Both the position numbers and the translations under genes were made by a program. Source: Nocardia sp. CY41 (GTDB taxonomy: Bacteria > Actinomycetota > Actinomycetes > Mycobacteriales > Mycobacteriaceae). From it: a DNA stretch of 64,000 bases. The notes under the pieces are model-generated. The model was not told the origin of the DNA. It ran no database searches and saw only the letters and a program-made list of their open reading frames with translations. Shown in pieces: positions 35,889 through 44,895 of this stretch. Numbering within the stretch: the stretch's first letter is position 1; every line of letters begins with the position of its first letter. Location: contig NZ_VUOS01000012.1 of the NCBI RefSeq assembly GCF_009829325.1, positions 62,001 to 126,000 of the forward strand. Reading direction: 5' to 3'.

Positions 35889-36305
35889 GTCAGTGCCCCC
35901 TAGCCCGCGAGGTGTGGGTGACGTCCGCCGGGCGGCACCGGTAGGCGTGCGATTCGGCTGTGCTGGGTGAGGTCCGTGCGCGACGGTGCGGAGCTGCGTA
36001 TGCGACGGTTCCGCCACGGCGGGCCGGCGGAGGAAGGTGACGCCGCACCCGGGGGGTCGTCGCCCGCACGTCGAACGTTGTACGCGCCGGCTGGACACTC
36101 TCCGCGACCAGTGATTCGCGGACCGGGTTCACCTCGACGGGCAATCGAGACGTTCGAGCGGGACGCGCTCCGCGAAGACGCGATTCGGCTGTGCTGGTCA
36201 GAGGGCATCGAGTGAACAGCCGAATGGCCTGCGATCGCGCTGGAAGTCGGCGCGGCGCGGTAGATCTGCCGACCCCAGGTGACGCGGTATCGTCCGCGCG
36301 ACCCG
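35889..36305. other. Long spacer inside the sugar catabolic operon
   Basis: 417 bp between the ROK and deacetylase genes. It contains an 18-bp direct repeat, GCGATTCGGCTGTGCTGG, at about 35949 and 36180, and no convincing gene. It could hold an internal promoter or the remains of a lost gene. Confidence 0.4.
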
Positions 36306-37826
36306 TCATGTCAACGCACCGCGACGGGCGAACAGGGCGGCGCCCGCCAGTCCGGCGCGAGCGCCGAACTCACCCAGCACCACACGGGGCGCGGGGACCA
36401 GGCGGAGGCGGTCGGACAGGGCTCGGTGCAGTGGTTCGGTGAGCGCCGCGCCCGCGCCGGCGAGCCCGCCGCCGAGGACAACCAGTTCGGGGCAGGCCGC
36501 GTGCACGATGCCGACCAGCCCGTCGGCGAGCGCGTCGACCGCGTCCGCCACCACGGCGGCCGCGTCGGAATCGGTGGCCACGAGCGCGAATACCTCTGCG
36601 GCGCCGCTCATCACGCGCCCGGTACGCCGCGTGTAGGCCCGTGCGATGGCCGCGCCCGAGGCGACCGTCTCGACGCAACCGGTATTGCCGCAGGGGCAGG
36701 GCAATCCGCCCACACGCCGCACCGGCACGTGTCCGTATTCGCCGACCTGCCCGTAGCTGCTGCGGACCAATCGTCCGCCGACCGACAGCGTTCCCGAGAT
36801 GCCGGTGCCGAGAACGACGACGCACACGTTGTCGTAGCCCCGCCCGGCGCCGTATCGCCATTCCGCCCAACCGGCCACGGCCACATCGTGCTCGATCAAC
36901 GTCGGCACGCCCCAGCGCTCGGTGAAGCGGTCGCCCACGTGCACGTCCCGCCAGCCGACATTGCTGCTGAACACCGCGACCGATCGGACGGTGTCGACGA
37001 TGCCGGGCAGCACCACGGCCGCCCGGCGTACCCGGCGGCGGTCGGATTCCGGCAGGCCGGCCAGCAACCGATCGCCTAGTTCGCCCATGGCATCGAAGGC
37101 GGCGGTGCCCTGGGGCGTGGCGACGGTGCCCACGGCCAGCGCCGTGCCCGCGCCGTCGGTGACCTCTCCTTTGATAGTGGTACCGCCGACGTCCACGCCG
37201 AGCACCAAGGCGTCGCTCGGCAGCGCCGCGGTATCCGCCGCTCGGCCGAGCGCGGCCGCGGGCTGCCGGGTCGAAACTCGGCGCGCGCTCTGCCGGTCGT
37301 CGCGGCCCGCCCAGCCGGGCCCGGCGGTGCTCGGTTCGGAGGCGGAGCGCGGTGGCGTCCGCGACTCTTCGATACCCATTCCCGGCACAGTAGTTCTCGA
37401 CGGCTCCTTCGCCGGTGCGTGTGTGGTCTGCGAGGATGCCGCGCCCCGCTGTGGGCGCCGCGCCCCCGGTACCGGCCCACTACGTCGGAGTGACCGCTGC
37501 GTTGAGGCATCCGTGGCTTGCGGAGTTGTCGTGGCGCAGTGCGGGACCCGGGCCGTAGCCGATGCGGATTCGAACCCCCGCCGGCGCACAGCGGGTGGCG
37601 GGATCGCGGGCGCGACCATGTCGTCCGGCTTCGAGGCGGTATCCGCCCGCGGCGTCATCGCGTGTGGGCTCCGCTCGATGACGCGCGGTGGCGCACCGCT
37701 GGGCGCGGTCGGCGGCTGGGATCGCCTGCCGATGCCGGAAGTCTCCTTCTTCGGTGCGGGGCGGCGGCGGACCGGGTTTCGCGGCGGCACGCCCGAGGTC
37801 TGCGCGGCCATCGACCCGGTTCTCAT
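36306..37826 (-). CDS. ROK-family sugar kinase with long N-terminal extension
   Basis: The C-terminal 300 residues are a complete ROK kinase: VLGVDVGGTTIKGEVTD (phosphate loop, about 208-224), VLGTGISGTLSVGG, EYGHVPV and the zinc motif CPCGNTGCVETVASG. ROK enzymes phosphorylate hexoses and N-acetylhexosamines at C6; here GalNAc is the likely substrate. The start is placed at ATG 37826 because GAGGGGG lies just upstream and the SIS gene ends 13 bp before it. This gives 506 aa with about 200 extra residues rich in Pro, Arg, Ser and Ala. ATG 37379 (357 aa) is the alternative and has a weaker ribosome site. Confidence 0.75.
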   Translation of the reverse strand: MRTGSMAAQTSGVPPRNPVRRRPAPKKETSGIGRRSQPPTAPSGAPPRVIERSPHAMTPRADTASKPDDMVAPAIPPPAVRRRGFESASATARVPHCATTTPQATDASTQRSLRRSGPVPGARRPQRGAASSQTTHAPAKEPSRTTVPGMGIEESRTPPRSASEPSTAGPGWAGRDDRQSARRVSTRQPAAALGRAADTAALPSDALVLGVDVGGTTIKGEVTDGAGTALAVGTVATPQGTAAFDAMGELGDRLLAGLPESDRRRVRRAAVVLPGIVDTVRSVAVFSSNVGWRDVHVGDRFTERWGVPTLIEHDVAVAGWAEWRYGAGRGYDNVCVVVLGTGISGTLSVGGRLVRSSYGQVGEYGHVPVRRVGGLPCPCGNTGCVETVASGAAIARAYTRRTGRVMSGAAEVFALVATDSDAAAVVADAVDALADGLVGIVHAACPELVVLGGGLAGAGAALTEPLHRALSDRLRLVPAPRVVLGEFGARAGLAGAALFARRGALT

Positions 37827-37839
37827 CGCGCCCCCTCGG

Positions 37840-38736
37840 TCAAGACTTCAGCACCACCGAGCGATTCAGGCCGCGCGGGTGGTCCGGGTCCAGTCCCAGG
37901 TCGGCGGAACGCAGCAGGCAGAGCCGGTGCACCCGGATCAAGTCGGCCATCGGATCGATGTCGCGGTGTTCCAGGTGCGCACCGGTGGCGGTCACGTCGG
38001 CGGCGAAGTCCGGCTCCAGGGGTCCGAAGGCCCAGACCGCGCGGCCCGGTGCGGAGATGGTGATCGGGCCGTGGCGGTACTCGGTCGCCGGATACGCCTC
38101 CGTCCAGGACTGACAGGATTCGCGCAGCTTGAGCGCCGCCTCGTCGGCGATGGCCGCCGCGAATCCCATGCCCACGAAACTGATCTGCTCCGCAGCGCGG
38201 ACCGACCCCAGTGATTCGGCGGGATCCTCGGCGAGGACCGCACGCGCCTGGGCGATCACCGGCGCGAGGTCCTCACCCTGATGGCTGCGCAGGATGGCGA
38301 GGGTGGTGGTGGCGAACCGGGTCTGCACCACCGATCGCTCGTCGACCTGGTCGATGAGAATCGGGTCGCCCAGTTCGAGGACGGGCGTGCCGGGACTGGA
38401 GCAGATCACCGCGCGCGGGATGTGCGCGGGGATGTCCCGCATGGCGCGCACCACCTCGGTGGTCGTGCCCGAACGGCAGATCACCAGGTAGCGGTCGTAG
38501 TCGCGAGCGCGCACGGCGCTGGCGGGCCAGGCGTCGGTGATCCCCCGGCCCGCGCCCTCCCGCAATGCCGCGATCGCGCATGCCATGAAATACGAAGTGC
38601 CGCAGCCGATCACGGCGACACGCTCACCCGGCCTCGGCAGCGCGGCGTGGTGATCGGCGGCGATGGTCGCGGCGCGCGTCCAGTCGTCCGGCTGGGTCGC
38701 CACTTCGGTGGCCAGATGCGGCTCAGGCGTAGGCAC
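37840..38736 (-). CDS. SIS-domain sugar isomerase/deaminase (AgaS-like)
   Basis: 298-aa protein with two SIS domains. It shows VIGCGTSYFMACAIAAL (about 45-61), VICRSGTTTEVVRAM (about 84-98) and EAYPATEYRHGPITIS, the layout of AgaS and of the isomerase half of glucosamine synthases. AgaS converts galactosamine 6-phosphate to tagatose 6-phosphate and ammonia. With the deacetylase, PfkB kinase and GatY-type aldolase in the same operon that assignment is favoured over a glucosamine enzyme. GTG 38736 is chosen from the family start. First gene of the minus-strand operon, directly behind the operator. Confidence 0.85.
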   Translation of the reverse strand: MPTPEPHLATEVATQPDDWTRAATIAADHHAALPRPGERVAVIGCGTSYFMACAIAALREGAGRGITDAWPASAVRARDYDRYLVICRSGTTTEVVRAMRDIPAHIPRAVICSSPGTPVLELGDPILIDQVDERSVVQTRFATTTLAILRSHQGEDLAPVIAQARAVLAEDPAESLGSVRAAEQISFVGMGFAAAIADEAALKLRESCQSWTEAYPATEYRHGPITISAPGRAVWAFGPLEPDFAADVTATGAHLEHRDIDPMADLIRVHRLCLLRSADLGLDPDHPRGLNRSVVLKS

Positions 38737-38756
38737 CTGAACAGCTTCATCCCGAT

Positions 38757-38800
38757 GATCGTTTATGTCAAATAAACGATCAAATCGGTCACATTTGATC
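38757..38800. promoter_or_regulatory. Two overlapping palindromic operators of the sugar cluster
   Basis: A perfect 10-bp inverted repeat GATCGTTTAT-gtcaa-ATAAACGATC occupies 38757-38781. It shares GATC with a second perfect inverted repeat GATCAAAT-cggtcac-ATTTGATC at 38778-38800. Both lie in the AT-rich divergent spacer between the AgaS-type gene and the ABC importer, so one regulator could control both operons. The DeoR protein at 42861 is the best candidate; the TetR protein at 42003 is the other. Confidence 0.75.
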
Positions 38801-38895
38801 ACAATTCGGATTACATTGAGGTGCACGGACGGTGCGTCCTCCCATCATCGGCGGCTCCGCTGGCGCCGGGTGGGTAAATCTGAAAGGTTCTGCTC

Positions 38896-40146
38896 GTGAA
38901 AAGACCGTTTCACCGCGTGCTTGCCGGAGTCGCGATGGTCACCGGCGTCGCGCTGGCCCTCTCGTCCTGCGGGTTCGGTTCGAAGACCGCCGCGGACTCC
39001 GCCACCACGATCAACTTCCTCGCCCCCGCCTACAGCGACGGAGCCACGGGCACCAAGGCGCTGTGGGACGGGATCGTCGCCGAATTCCAGAAGCAGAACC
39101 CGGGCATCACCGTCAACGTGCAGATGGAGTCCTGGAATTCGATCAACGACGTGGTGCGCACCAAGCTCCAGTCGCCGTCGACCACCCCGGACCTGCTCAA
39201 CATCGACGCCTACGCCAGTTTCGCGAGCGACGGCCTGCTCTACCCGGCCACCGACATCGTCTCCGCGCCGGTGCTGGCCGACATCCAGCCCGCTTTCGCG
39301 CAGAACGCGGCGTTGAACGGCACGCAATACGCGCTGCCGTTGTTCGCCTCCACCCGCACCTTGTTCTACAACGCCGAACTGTTCGAGAAGGCGGGTATCG
39401 CCCGGCCGCCGAAGACATGGGTCGAGCTGACCGACGCGGCGAAGAGGATCCAGGCGCTCGGCGGCGGCGTCTCCGGGTACGGGCTGCCGCTGGGCAGCGA
39501 GGAGGCGCAGGGCGAAACCTCCATCTGGACTTTCGGCGCGGGCGGCTCCTGGGCCGACGGCGACCGGATCACCGTGGACACCCCCGCGAATTTGGAGGGG
39601 GTGCGCGCAATGCGCGAGCTCATCGATGCCGGTGCCACTCAGCCCAACCCGGGCGCGACCGACCGCAAAGACGTGATCAACGCGTTCATCCAGGGCAAGA
39701 TCGGCATGATCGAAGCGCTGCCGCCCACCATCGGCCAGATCCTGGCGAAGAACCCGGGCCTGCGGTACGCGACGGCGCCCTCGCCGACGAAGTCCGGATC
39801 GCCGGTCACGCTCGGGGTGGCCGATCACCTGATGGCGTTCAAGAAGGACGGCGCGAAGGCCGAGTCGATCAAGAAGTTCCTCGACTTCTTCTACTCGGCC
39901 GCGGTGTACGCCGACTTCGTCAAGCACGAGGGGTTCATCCCGATCACCCAGAGCGCCGCCGCCGCGCTCGCCGAGGACCCGGTGACCAAGGCGTTCGCCG
40001 CCACGCTGCCGGTAGCGCGGTTCTACCCGAGCAACAACCCGAAATGGGCTGCGGCGCAGGGCGCCATTCGTCAGCAGATGGGCACCATCGGGCAGGGCGC
40101 GGACCCGGCTCAGGTGCTGCGCCGGATCCAGGAAGCCGTGAACTGA
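38896..40146 (+). CDS. Sugar ABC transporter substrate-binding lipoprotein
   Basis: 416-aa family-1 solute-binding protein. The signal peptide ends in the lipobox LSSC (C25), so it is lipid-anchored outside the membrane. The core has INFLAPAYSDGATGTKALWDG, then PDLLNIDAYASFASDGLLYP and the family's FNKALFEKAGI-like FYNAELFEKAGIARPPKTW. It delivers the sugar to the two permeases downstream. No ATPase gene is present, so a shared MsiK/UgpC-type ATPase encoded elsewhere must energise it. The divergent catabolic operon suggests N-acetylgalactosamine, galactosamine or a glycan containing them. Confidence 0.92.
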   Translation: MKRPFHRVLAGVAMVTGVALALSSCGFGSKTAADSATTINFLAPAYSDGATGTKALWDGIVAEFQKQNPGITVNVQMESWNSINDVVRTKLQSPSTTPDLLNIDAYASFASDGLLYPATDIVSAPVLADIQPAFAQNAALNGTQYALPLFASTRTLFYNAELFEKAGIARPPKTWVELTDAAKRIQALGGGVSGYGLPLGSEEAQGETSIWTFGAGGSWADGDRITVDTPANLEGVRAMRELIDAGATQPNPGATDRKDVINAFIQGKIGMIEALPPTIGQILAKNPGLRYATAPSPTKSGSPVTLGVADHLMAFKKDGAKAESIKKFLDFFYSAAVYADFVKHEGFIPITQSAAAALAEDPVTKAFAATLPVARFYPSNNPKWAAAQGAIRQQMGTIGQGADPAQVLRRIQEAVN

Positions 40147-40147
40147 C

Positions 40148-41029
40148 GTGCGGCGCAGAGGATTGCCGGCGGCGTTGCCGTGGATCGGGCCGTCGCTGGT
40201 GCTGATCGCGGCCGTCGTCGCCTTCCCGGCCTGTTACATGGTGTGGACCAGCACCAGGGACCTCAGCGCCTACGGCCAGGACCGCGGCAACGCCGGGCTG
40301 GCCAACTATCGGGCCCTGTTCGGGATCTCGGAACTCGGCTCGGTGCTGGTCCACACGGTGGTCTGGGTGGTCGGCGTCGTGGTGGTCACCTTGGTGCTGT
40401 CGGCGGCGCTGGCCCAGTTCCTGAGCAAGGACTTCCCCGGGCGCACCGCGGTGCGGATGGCGATCCTGGTGCCGTGGGCGGCATCGGTGGTGATGACGAC
40501 GACGATCTTCTACTACATGCTCGACCCCGACGTCGGCATCGCGAATCGGTTCCTGGTCGACATCGGTGTGCTCGATCGCGGTTACGGTTTCACCAAGCAG
40601 CCCACGCAGGCGTTTCTCGTGGCGATGGGCGTCGCGGTGTTCGTGTCGGTGCCGTTCACCACCTACACCATCCTGGCCGGGCTGCAATCCATTCCGGCGG
40701 AGATCGACGAGGCGGGACGGGTCGACGGCGCGAGCCCGTGGCAGCGTTACCGCTATCTCACCCTGCCGCAGTTGCGTCCGGCGATCGCGGTGGCCACCGT
40801 CGTCAACATCATCAACGTGTTCAACTCGCTGCCGATCCTGCAAGTGATCACCGGCAGCATCGCCGGGTTCTCGGCTGACACCACCACTACGCTCACGTTC
40901 AAACTGATCCGGCAGAACCAGCAGGTAGACACGGCCGCCGCGATGAGTGTGCTGAACTTCGCGCTGATCATCGTCGTCATCGCGATCTACGCGAAGCTGG
41001 TCCGCCCGACTCGGGAGGTGGACCGGTGA
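40148..41029 (+). CDS. Sugar ABC transporter permease (MalF type)
   Basis: 293-aa inner-membrane protein with about six hydrophobic segments. The cytoplasmic EAA loop is EIDEAGRVDGASPWQRYRYL (about 190-209), which docks the ATPase. GTG start 1 bp after the binding-protein stop; its end overlaps the next permease by GTGA. Forms the importer channel with it. Confidence 0.92.
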   Translation: MRRRGLPAALPWIGPSLVLIAAVVAFPACYMVWTSTRDLSAYGQDRGNAGLANYRALFGISELGSVLVHTVVWVVGVVVVTLVLSAALAQFLSKDFPGRTAVRMAILVPWAASVVMTTTIFYYMLDPDVGIANRFLVDIGVLDRGYGFTKQPTQAFLVAMGVAVFVSVPFTTYTILAGLQSIPAEIDEAGRVDGASPWQRYRYLTLPQLRPAIAVATVVNIINVFNSLPILQVITGSIAGFSADTTTTLTFKLIRQNQQVDTAAAMSVLNFALIIVVIAIYAKLVRPTREVDR

Positions 41030-41910
41030 CGGCGCAGGTGGAGGTGCTCGAACGGGAAACCGCGACGCCGGTCGCCGAAGCGGTGCCCGCGCGACGCCGC
41101 TGGGAGCTCACCGCGGTCGGCGTGGTGCTCGCGGCGGTGTTCCTGCTGCCGTTCCTCGTGATGGTGCTCGGTTCGCTGAAGAGCAGGGCCGAGATTCTGC
41201 GTATTCCGCCGACCTATCTGCCGCGCTCCTGGCATCCGGACAACTACGCCACCATGTGGGACACCCCGGAGACGCCCCTGCCGTTCAACCTGGCCAGCAC
41301 GATCATCATCGCGGTGTGCGCCACCGCGCTGGTGCTGGCCGTGGCGATCCCGGCGGGGTACTACACGGCGCGGCACCGCTTTCCGGGGCGCGGAGTGTTT
41401 CTCGGCGTGGTGCTGGTCACCCAGATGTTGCAGCCGACGGTGCTGGTCACCGGATTGATCCGGGAGTTCTTCGCGCTCGGCATCAACGACACCTGGCTGG
41501 CGATGATCTTGGTGAATGCCGCGTTCAACCTGTCGTTCGCGGTGTGGATCCTGCACAGTTTCTTCGCCGCGATCCCGGTGGAGATCGAGGAGGCCGCCAT
41601 GCTCGACGGACTCGGCCGCGCGCAGACGCTGCTGCGGGTGAGTCTGCCGCTGGTCTGGCCGGGCATCGTGACGGCGACGATCTTCGTGATGGTGGCATGC
41701 TGGAACGAATTCGCCGCCAGCCTGGTCGTGCTGACCACGCCGGAGAACCAACCGCTGTCGGTGGCGCTGACCAAGTTCGTCGGCCAGCACGACACCGCGT
41801 GGCAGTACGTGTTCGCGATTTCCACCGTCGGCATCATTCCGGTGGTGCTGCTGTTCGCGGTCATCGAGAAGCGCTTGGTGGCGGGACTGACCGCGGGCAG
41901 CGTGAAATAG
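41026..41910 (+). CDS. Sugar ABC transporter permease (MalG type)
   Basis: 294-aa partner permease with about six hydrophobic segments and the EAA loop EIEEAAMLDGLGRAQTLLRV (about 186-205). GTG 41026 overlaps the preceding stop. A hydrophilic 25-residue N-terminus comes before helix 1, as in other MalG-type proteins. Last transporter gene of the operon. Confidence 0.92.
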   Translation: MTAQVEVLERETATPVAEAVPARRRWELTAVGVVLAAVFLLPFLVMVLGSLKSRAEILRIPPTYLPRSWHPDNYATMWDTPETPLPFNLASTIIIAVCATALVLAVAIPAGYYTARHRFPGRGVFLGVVLVTQMLQPTVLVTGLIREFFALGINDTWLAMILVNAAFNLSFAVWILHSFFAAIPVEIEEAAMLDGLGRAQTLLRVSLPLVWPGIVTATIFVMVACWNEFAASLVVLTTPENQPLSVALTKFVGQHDTAWQYVFAISTVGIIPVVLLFAVIEKRLVAGLTAGSVK

Positions 41911-42002
41911 CGTGCGTGCGCCGGACCGCGCGGACGGCGGAATCGCCACGGCTCCACCGTCGCACGCGCGGGCGGGGGGTAGCCGCGCGGTAGCATCGAA
42001 CA

Positions 42003-42761
42003 GTGACACGGCGGGATCACGGACCCAAGGACGGTCGCAGCTACGGCGGGCTGTCCAAGGAGCAGCGGGTTGCCCAGCGGCAGACCCGCCTCATCGATGC
42101 CGCCCTCGAACTATTCGGCACCCAGGGCTACGCGGCCACCTCGATCGAACGCCTGTGCGCCCTGGCGAACGTGTCCACGCGCAGTTTCTACGAGGACATG
42201 GGCAGCCGCGAGGCCCTGCTCATCGCCTTGGGCAATCGCATCACCTCCCGCGCGCTGGAATGCGCGCTCGCGGCCCTGGCGGCGACCGAGAACGAGCCCT
42301 TGCCCGTGCGCATCGTGGCGAGTTTCCGCGCGTACCTGGGTGTCACGTGTGCCGATGCCCGGCGCGCGCGAGTCTGTTACGTCGAGGTGGTCGGCGTGAG
42401 CGCCGTGGTGGAGGAGTGGCGCAGGCAGCAGCGCCGCCTGCTGTCGGCGTTGCTGATCAGCGAGGCCGAGCGCGCCGTCGGCCGCGGCGAGACCGGCCCG
42501 CGCCGGTTCGATCTCTTCGCGCTGGCGGTGATCGGCGCGGTCACGTCCCTCGCTCAGGAACTGGTGCAGAGCACGGCGCCGGATGCGACGGTGAGTCTGG
42601 ACGAGATCTGCGCGGAGATCGCCTATTTCGTGCATTCCGGCCTTTCGTGCCCGCGGGTCGATCCGGCGACGGGCGATCCGGCCGGATATCTCCCCGGCAC
42701 ACCGATGCTTCGGGAGAGCCGCGCGGTCGAGGCCGAGGTGTCTCGAGCCTGGCCGCGGTGA
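42003..42761 (+). CDS. TetR-family regulator
   Basis: 252-aa repressor with a basic N-terminus and an HTH at about residues 22-68: RLIDAALELFGTQGYAATSIERL, then ANVSTRSFYEDMGSREALLI. The C-terminal domain is helical and of unknown ligand. It lies 92 bp after the sugar importer on the same strand and 99 bp before the DeoR gene, so it may be part of the sugar regulon or control itself only. No ribosome site is obvious before GTG 42003. Confidence 0.85.
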   Translation: MTRRDHGPKDGRSYGGLSKEQRVAQRQTRLIDAALELFGTQGYAATSIERLCALANVSTRSFYEDMGSREALLIALGNRITSRALECALAALAATENEPLPVRIVASFRAYLGVTCADARRARVCYVEVVGVSAVVEEWRRQQRRLLSALLISEAERAVGRGETGPRRFDLFALAVIGAVTSLAQELVQSTAPDATVSLDEICAEIAYFVHSGLSCPRVDPATGDPAGYLPGTPMLRESRAVEAEVSRAWPR

Positions 42762-42860
42762 CGGTCGTGGGAGATCGCTACGGCCGGCACGGGCGTGTGG
42801 TCATATTGTGCGCGTGTTCGCCGAAACAGCAGGGTTCCCGCGCGTCCGGGCCGGTGTGAG

Positions 42861-43652
42861 ATGACCGGACCCACGGATCGTCCGCAACGGTGGAGCAGGT
42901 TGCTGGAACTGCTCGCCGAATCCGGACGGCTCTCGGTGGAGGAGGCCGCCGACCGGCTCGGTGTGTCCGCCGCGACGGTGCGCCGCGATTTCACCGCGCT
43001 CGCCGAACAGCAGCTGGCCACCAGGACGCACGGCGGTGTGGTGGCGACCTCGGTGGCCTACGACCTGCCCGCCCGTTATCGGCAGAGTGCGGGTGAGGCC
43101 AAGCAGCGCATCGCCGAACACGCCGCGTCCCTGGTCGATCCGTGCGCGGTGGTGGGGATGAACGGCGGCACGACCACCACGGCGGTGGCCAGGTCGCTGG
43201 CCGGGCGCACGGATCTCGGATCGGCCGGTGACGAACAGCTCACCATTGTCACGAATGCGCTGAACATCGCGGGGGAGATGGTGCTGCGGCCACACATGCG
43301 CACGATCGTTCTCGGCGGTGTGGCCCGGCGGGAGTCCTATGAACTGCACGGGCCGCTGGCCGAACGGGCGCTGGCCCAACTGCGGCTCGACGATCTCGTG
43401 CTCGGCGTGAACGCGATTTCCGTCGAAGGCGGCGCCCAGTGCAGGCACATCGACGAGGCCGGGGTCACCACCGAGATGGTGCGGCGTTCCGGCCGGGTGA
43501 TCGTGGTGGCCACCGGGGACAAGCTCGAGCGCACTGCGCTGGCTCGCATCTGCGGCATCGAGCAGGTGCAGGTGCTGGTCACCGATACCGGCGCGGATCC
43601 GGCCGCGGTGGAGGCGATCCGAGCGGCGGGCGTGCGGGTCGACGTGGTGTAG
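42861..43652 (+). CDS. DeoR-family sugar regulator (AgaR-like)
   Basis: 263-aa repressor. The winged helix is at about 9-58 (RWSRLLELLAESGRLSVEEAA, then LGVSAATVRRDFTALAEQQL and the wing RTHGGVV). The effector domain resembles a sugar-phosphate isomerase fold with VGMNGGTTTTAVA (about 93-105), VLGVNAISVEGG and ATGDKLER. DeoR proteins respond to phosphorylated sugars; AgaR and GatR of this group control galactosamine and galactitol genes. It probably binds the palindromes at 38757-38800. Start ATG 42861. Confidence 0.92.
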   Translation: MTGPTDRPQRWSRLLELLAESGRLSVEEAADRLGVSAATVRRDFTALAEQQLATRTHGGVVATSVAYDLPARYRQSAGEAKQRIAEHAASLVDPCAVVGMNGGTTTTAVARSLAGRTDLGSAGDEQLTIVTNALNIAGEMVLRPHMRTIVLGGVARRESYELHGPLAERALAQLRLDDLVLGVNAISVEGGAQCRHIDEAGVTTEMVRRSGRVIVVATGDKLERTALARICGIEQVQVLVTDTGADPAAVEAIRAAGVRVDVV

Positions 43653-43706
43653 CCCGCCGTCGAGCATGCTCGCGCGACCAATTGAAGGCCGTTCGGCCCG
43701 ACATGG

Positions 43707-43934
43707 CTATGCGCTGTGATCGGGTCTGGCCAATTCCCGAGCGAACTCGCGTTCGGCTCTCGCGATGAGCTCATCACCGGCTGCCGGGTAGGCCAGCGCT
43801 ATCGCGATCAACGTGGCCTCGACACGAGGGCCGAGACCTGAGTGAGATCCTGGAGCCAGCCCCTCTTTCGCACGTGCCAGGTTCGTAGCGAAATTGCGTC
43901 GAAGTTGATCGGCTGACAAATCTCTGCCCCTCAC
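43707..43934 (-). CDS. Small helical protein coupled to the zincin gene
   Basis: 75-aa helical, charged protein (LSADQLRRNFATNLARAKEG, then AALAYP-like and RAEREFARELARPDHSA). GTG 43934 overlaps the zincin gene stop in a GTGA tetranucleotide and has a GAGAAGG box, so it is translationally coupled; GTG 43955 is an alternative start. Its position behind a metallopeptidase/toxin-like gene suggests an immunity or control role, but there is no family evidence. Confidence 0.55.
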   Translation of the reverse strand: MRGRDLSADQLRRNFATNLARAKEGLAPGSHSGLGPRVEATLIAIALAYPAAGDELIARAEREFARELARPDHSA

Positions 43935-44895
43935 ATCAATCCTTCTCTCCGCCACTCCGACTCTGCCGTGTCCACCAGTAGCCTATGCAGAACCTGCGCG
44001 GGTTCGCTAGCACGGGCGCCATTCAGTTCCACGTCGGCGAACGCTTCAGCCAAAGCCTCGGTCGGATGAAACTCTCCCCCTTTCCAGAAGCTGTAGCTAC
44101 TCAGCTGATCGCGCCATTTTCGGTAGGATTCGTCCATGTCGCTTTCAGAAACATTGTGGCCGTAGTTCTTTCGATAATAATCCAACAAAGAGGAATCAGC
44201 CCTGTCGAGGGTTGCCGAGCGACCTGCGTAAGTCAGCGCATGGCCGAATTCGTGAACCATGGCGCTATATGCCGGGCCTTGGGATCTCGGGACGAAATGT
44301 CTGCTCTCCACCGCTTCCGATACGTCTGTAGAAAGTCTTTCCGGGTCTGTGGCGTACTTGGTGGAGAATGTGATCCGAGTTGCTCTGAGATCGGTACCGC
44401 CGACTCTGTCTTCGAGCGCCCTCGCAATATCTCCCTCGACGTCGCCTATCTCTACCGATAAAATCCTGGTATGCGGATACCTGGCAAGCATATCGTCCAC
44501 GGCTGCGACGATGCCGCGAACCGTATCCGTATCGACGCCCGGTGTACCGAAGCCATACACCTCGATGCCGTGCCGTTCGCGCAGACCTTCCGCGATCTCC
44601 CTGTTGATCCGCTCGTTCCGCCGGGCCGCCGACGAACGGGAAGTTGTGAACCAGAATTGTTCGACGGTGGAAAGTCGGCTCTCGGTGAATTGCTCGGCAG
44701 ACCGGCTGCGGCGGCGATATTCCGCACTCCTTGTTCGTCGGAAGCCCTGGCTCGGTCGGCAAAGCGACGAAGCTCCTCGGCCCGAGACTGGACCGAACCT
44801 CTTTCGTGCGCCGCATATCTGCTCAATGCCCGCAGTATGTCTTCGGCGCCGTCGCGAAAAGCTCGGGAAACCCCATGGAAACGCGCGGGGAACAT
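43931..44895 (-). CDS. Zincin-like metallopeptidase domain protein, apparent frameshift
   Basis: The 3' part encodes a clear zincin: AMVHEFGHALTY gives the HExxH zinc site, and about 50 residues later FHPTEALAEAFADVE could supply the third ligand. Before it lies a mixed alpha-beta region (YGFGTPGVDTDTVRGIVAAV, then ILSVEIGDVEGDIARALED). The 5' part reads as protein in another frame: FRDGAEDILRALSRYAAHERG to NIAAAAGLP, with the change of frame near 44690-44720. The uninterrupted frame extends to 44926 but its first 70 residues look non-coding. It may be a disrupted polymorphic-toxin or phage-type peptidase. The DNA is less GC-rich than its neighbours. Confidence 0.6.
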
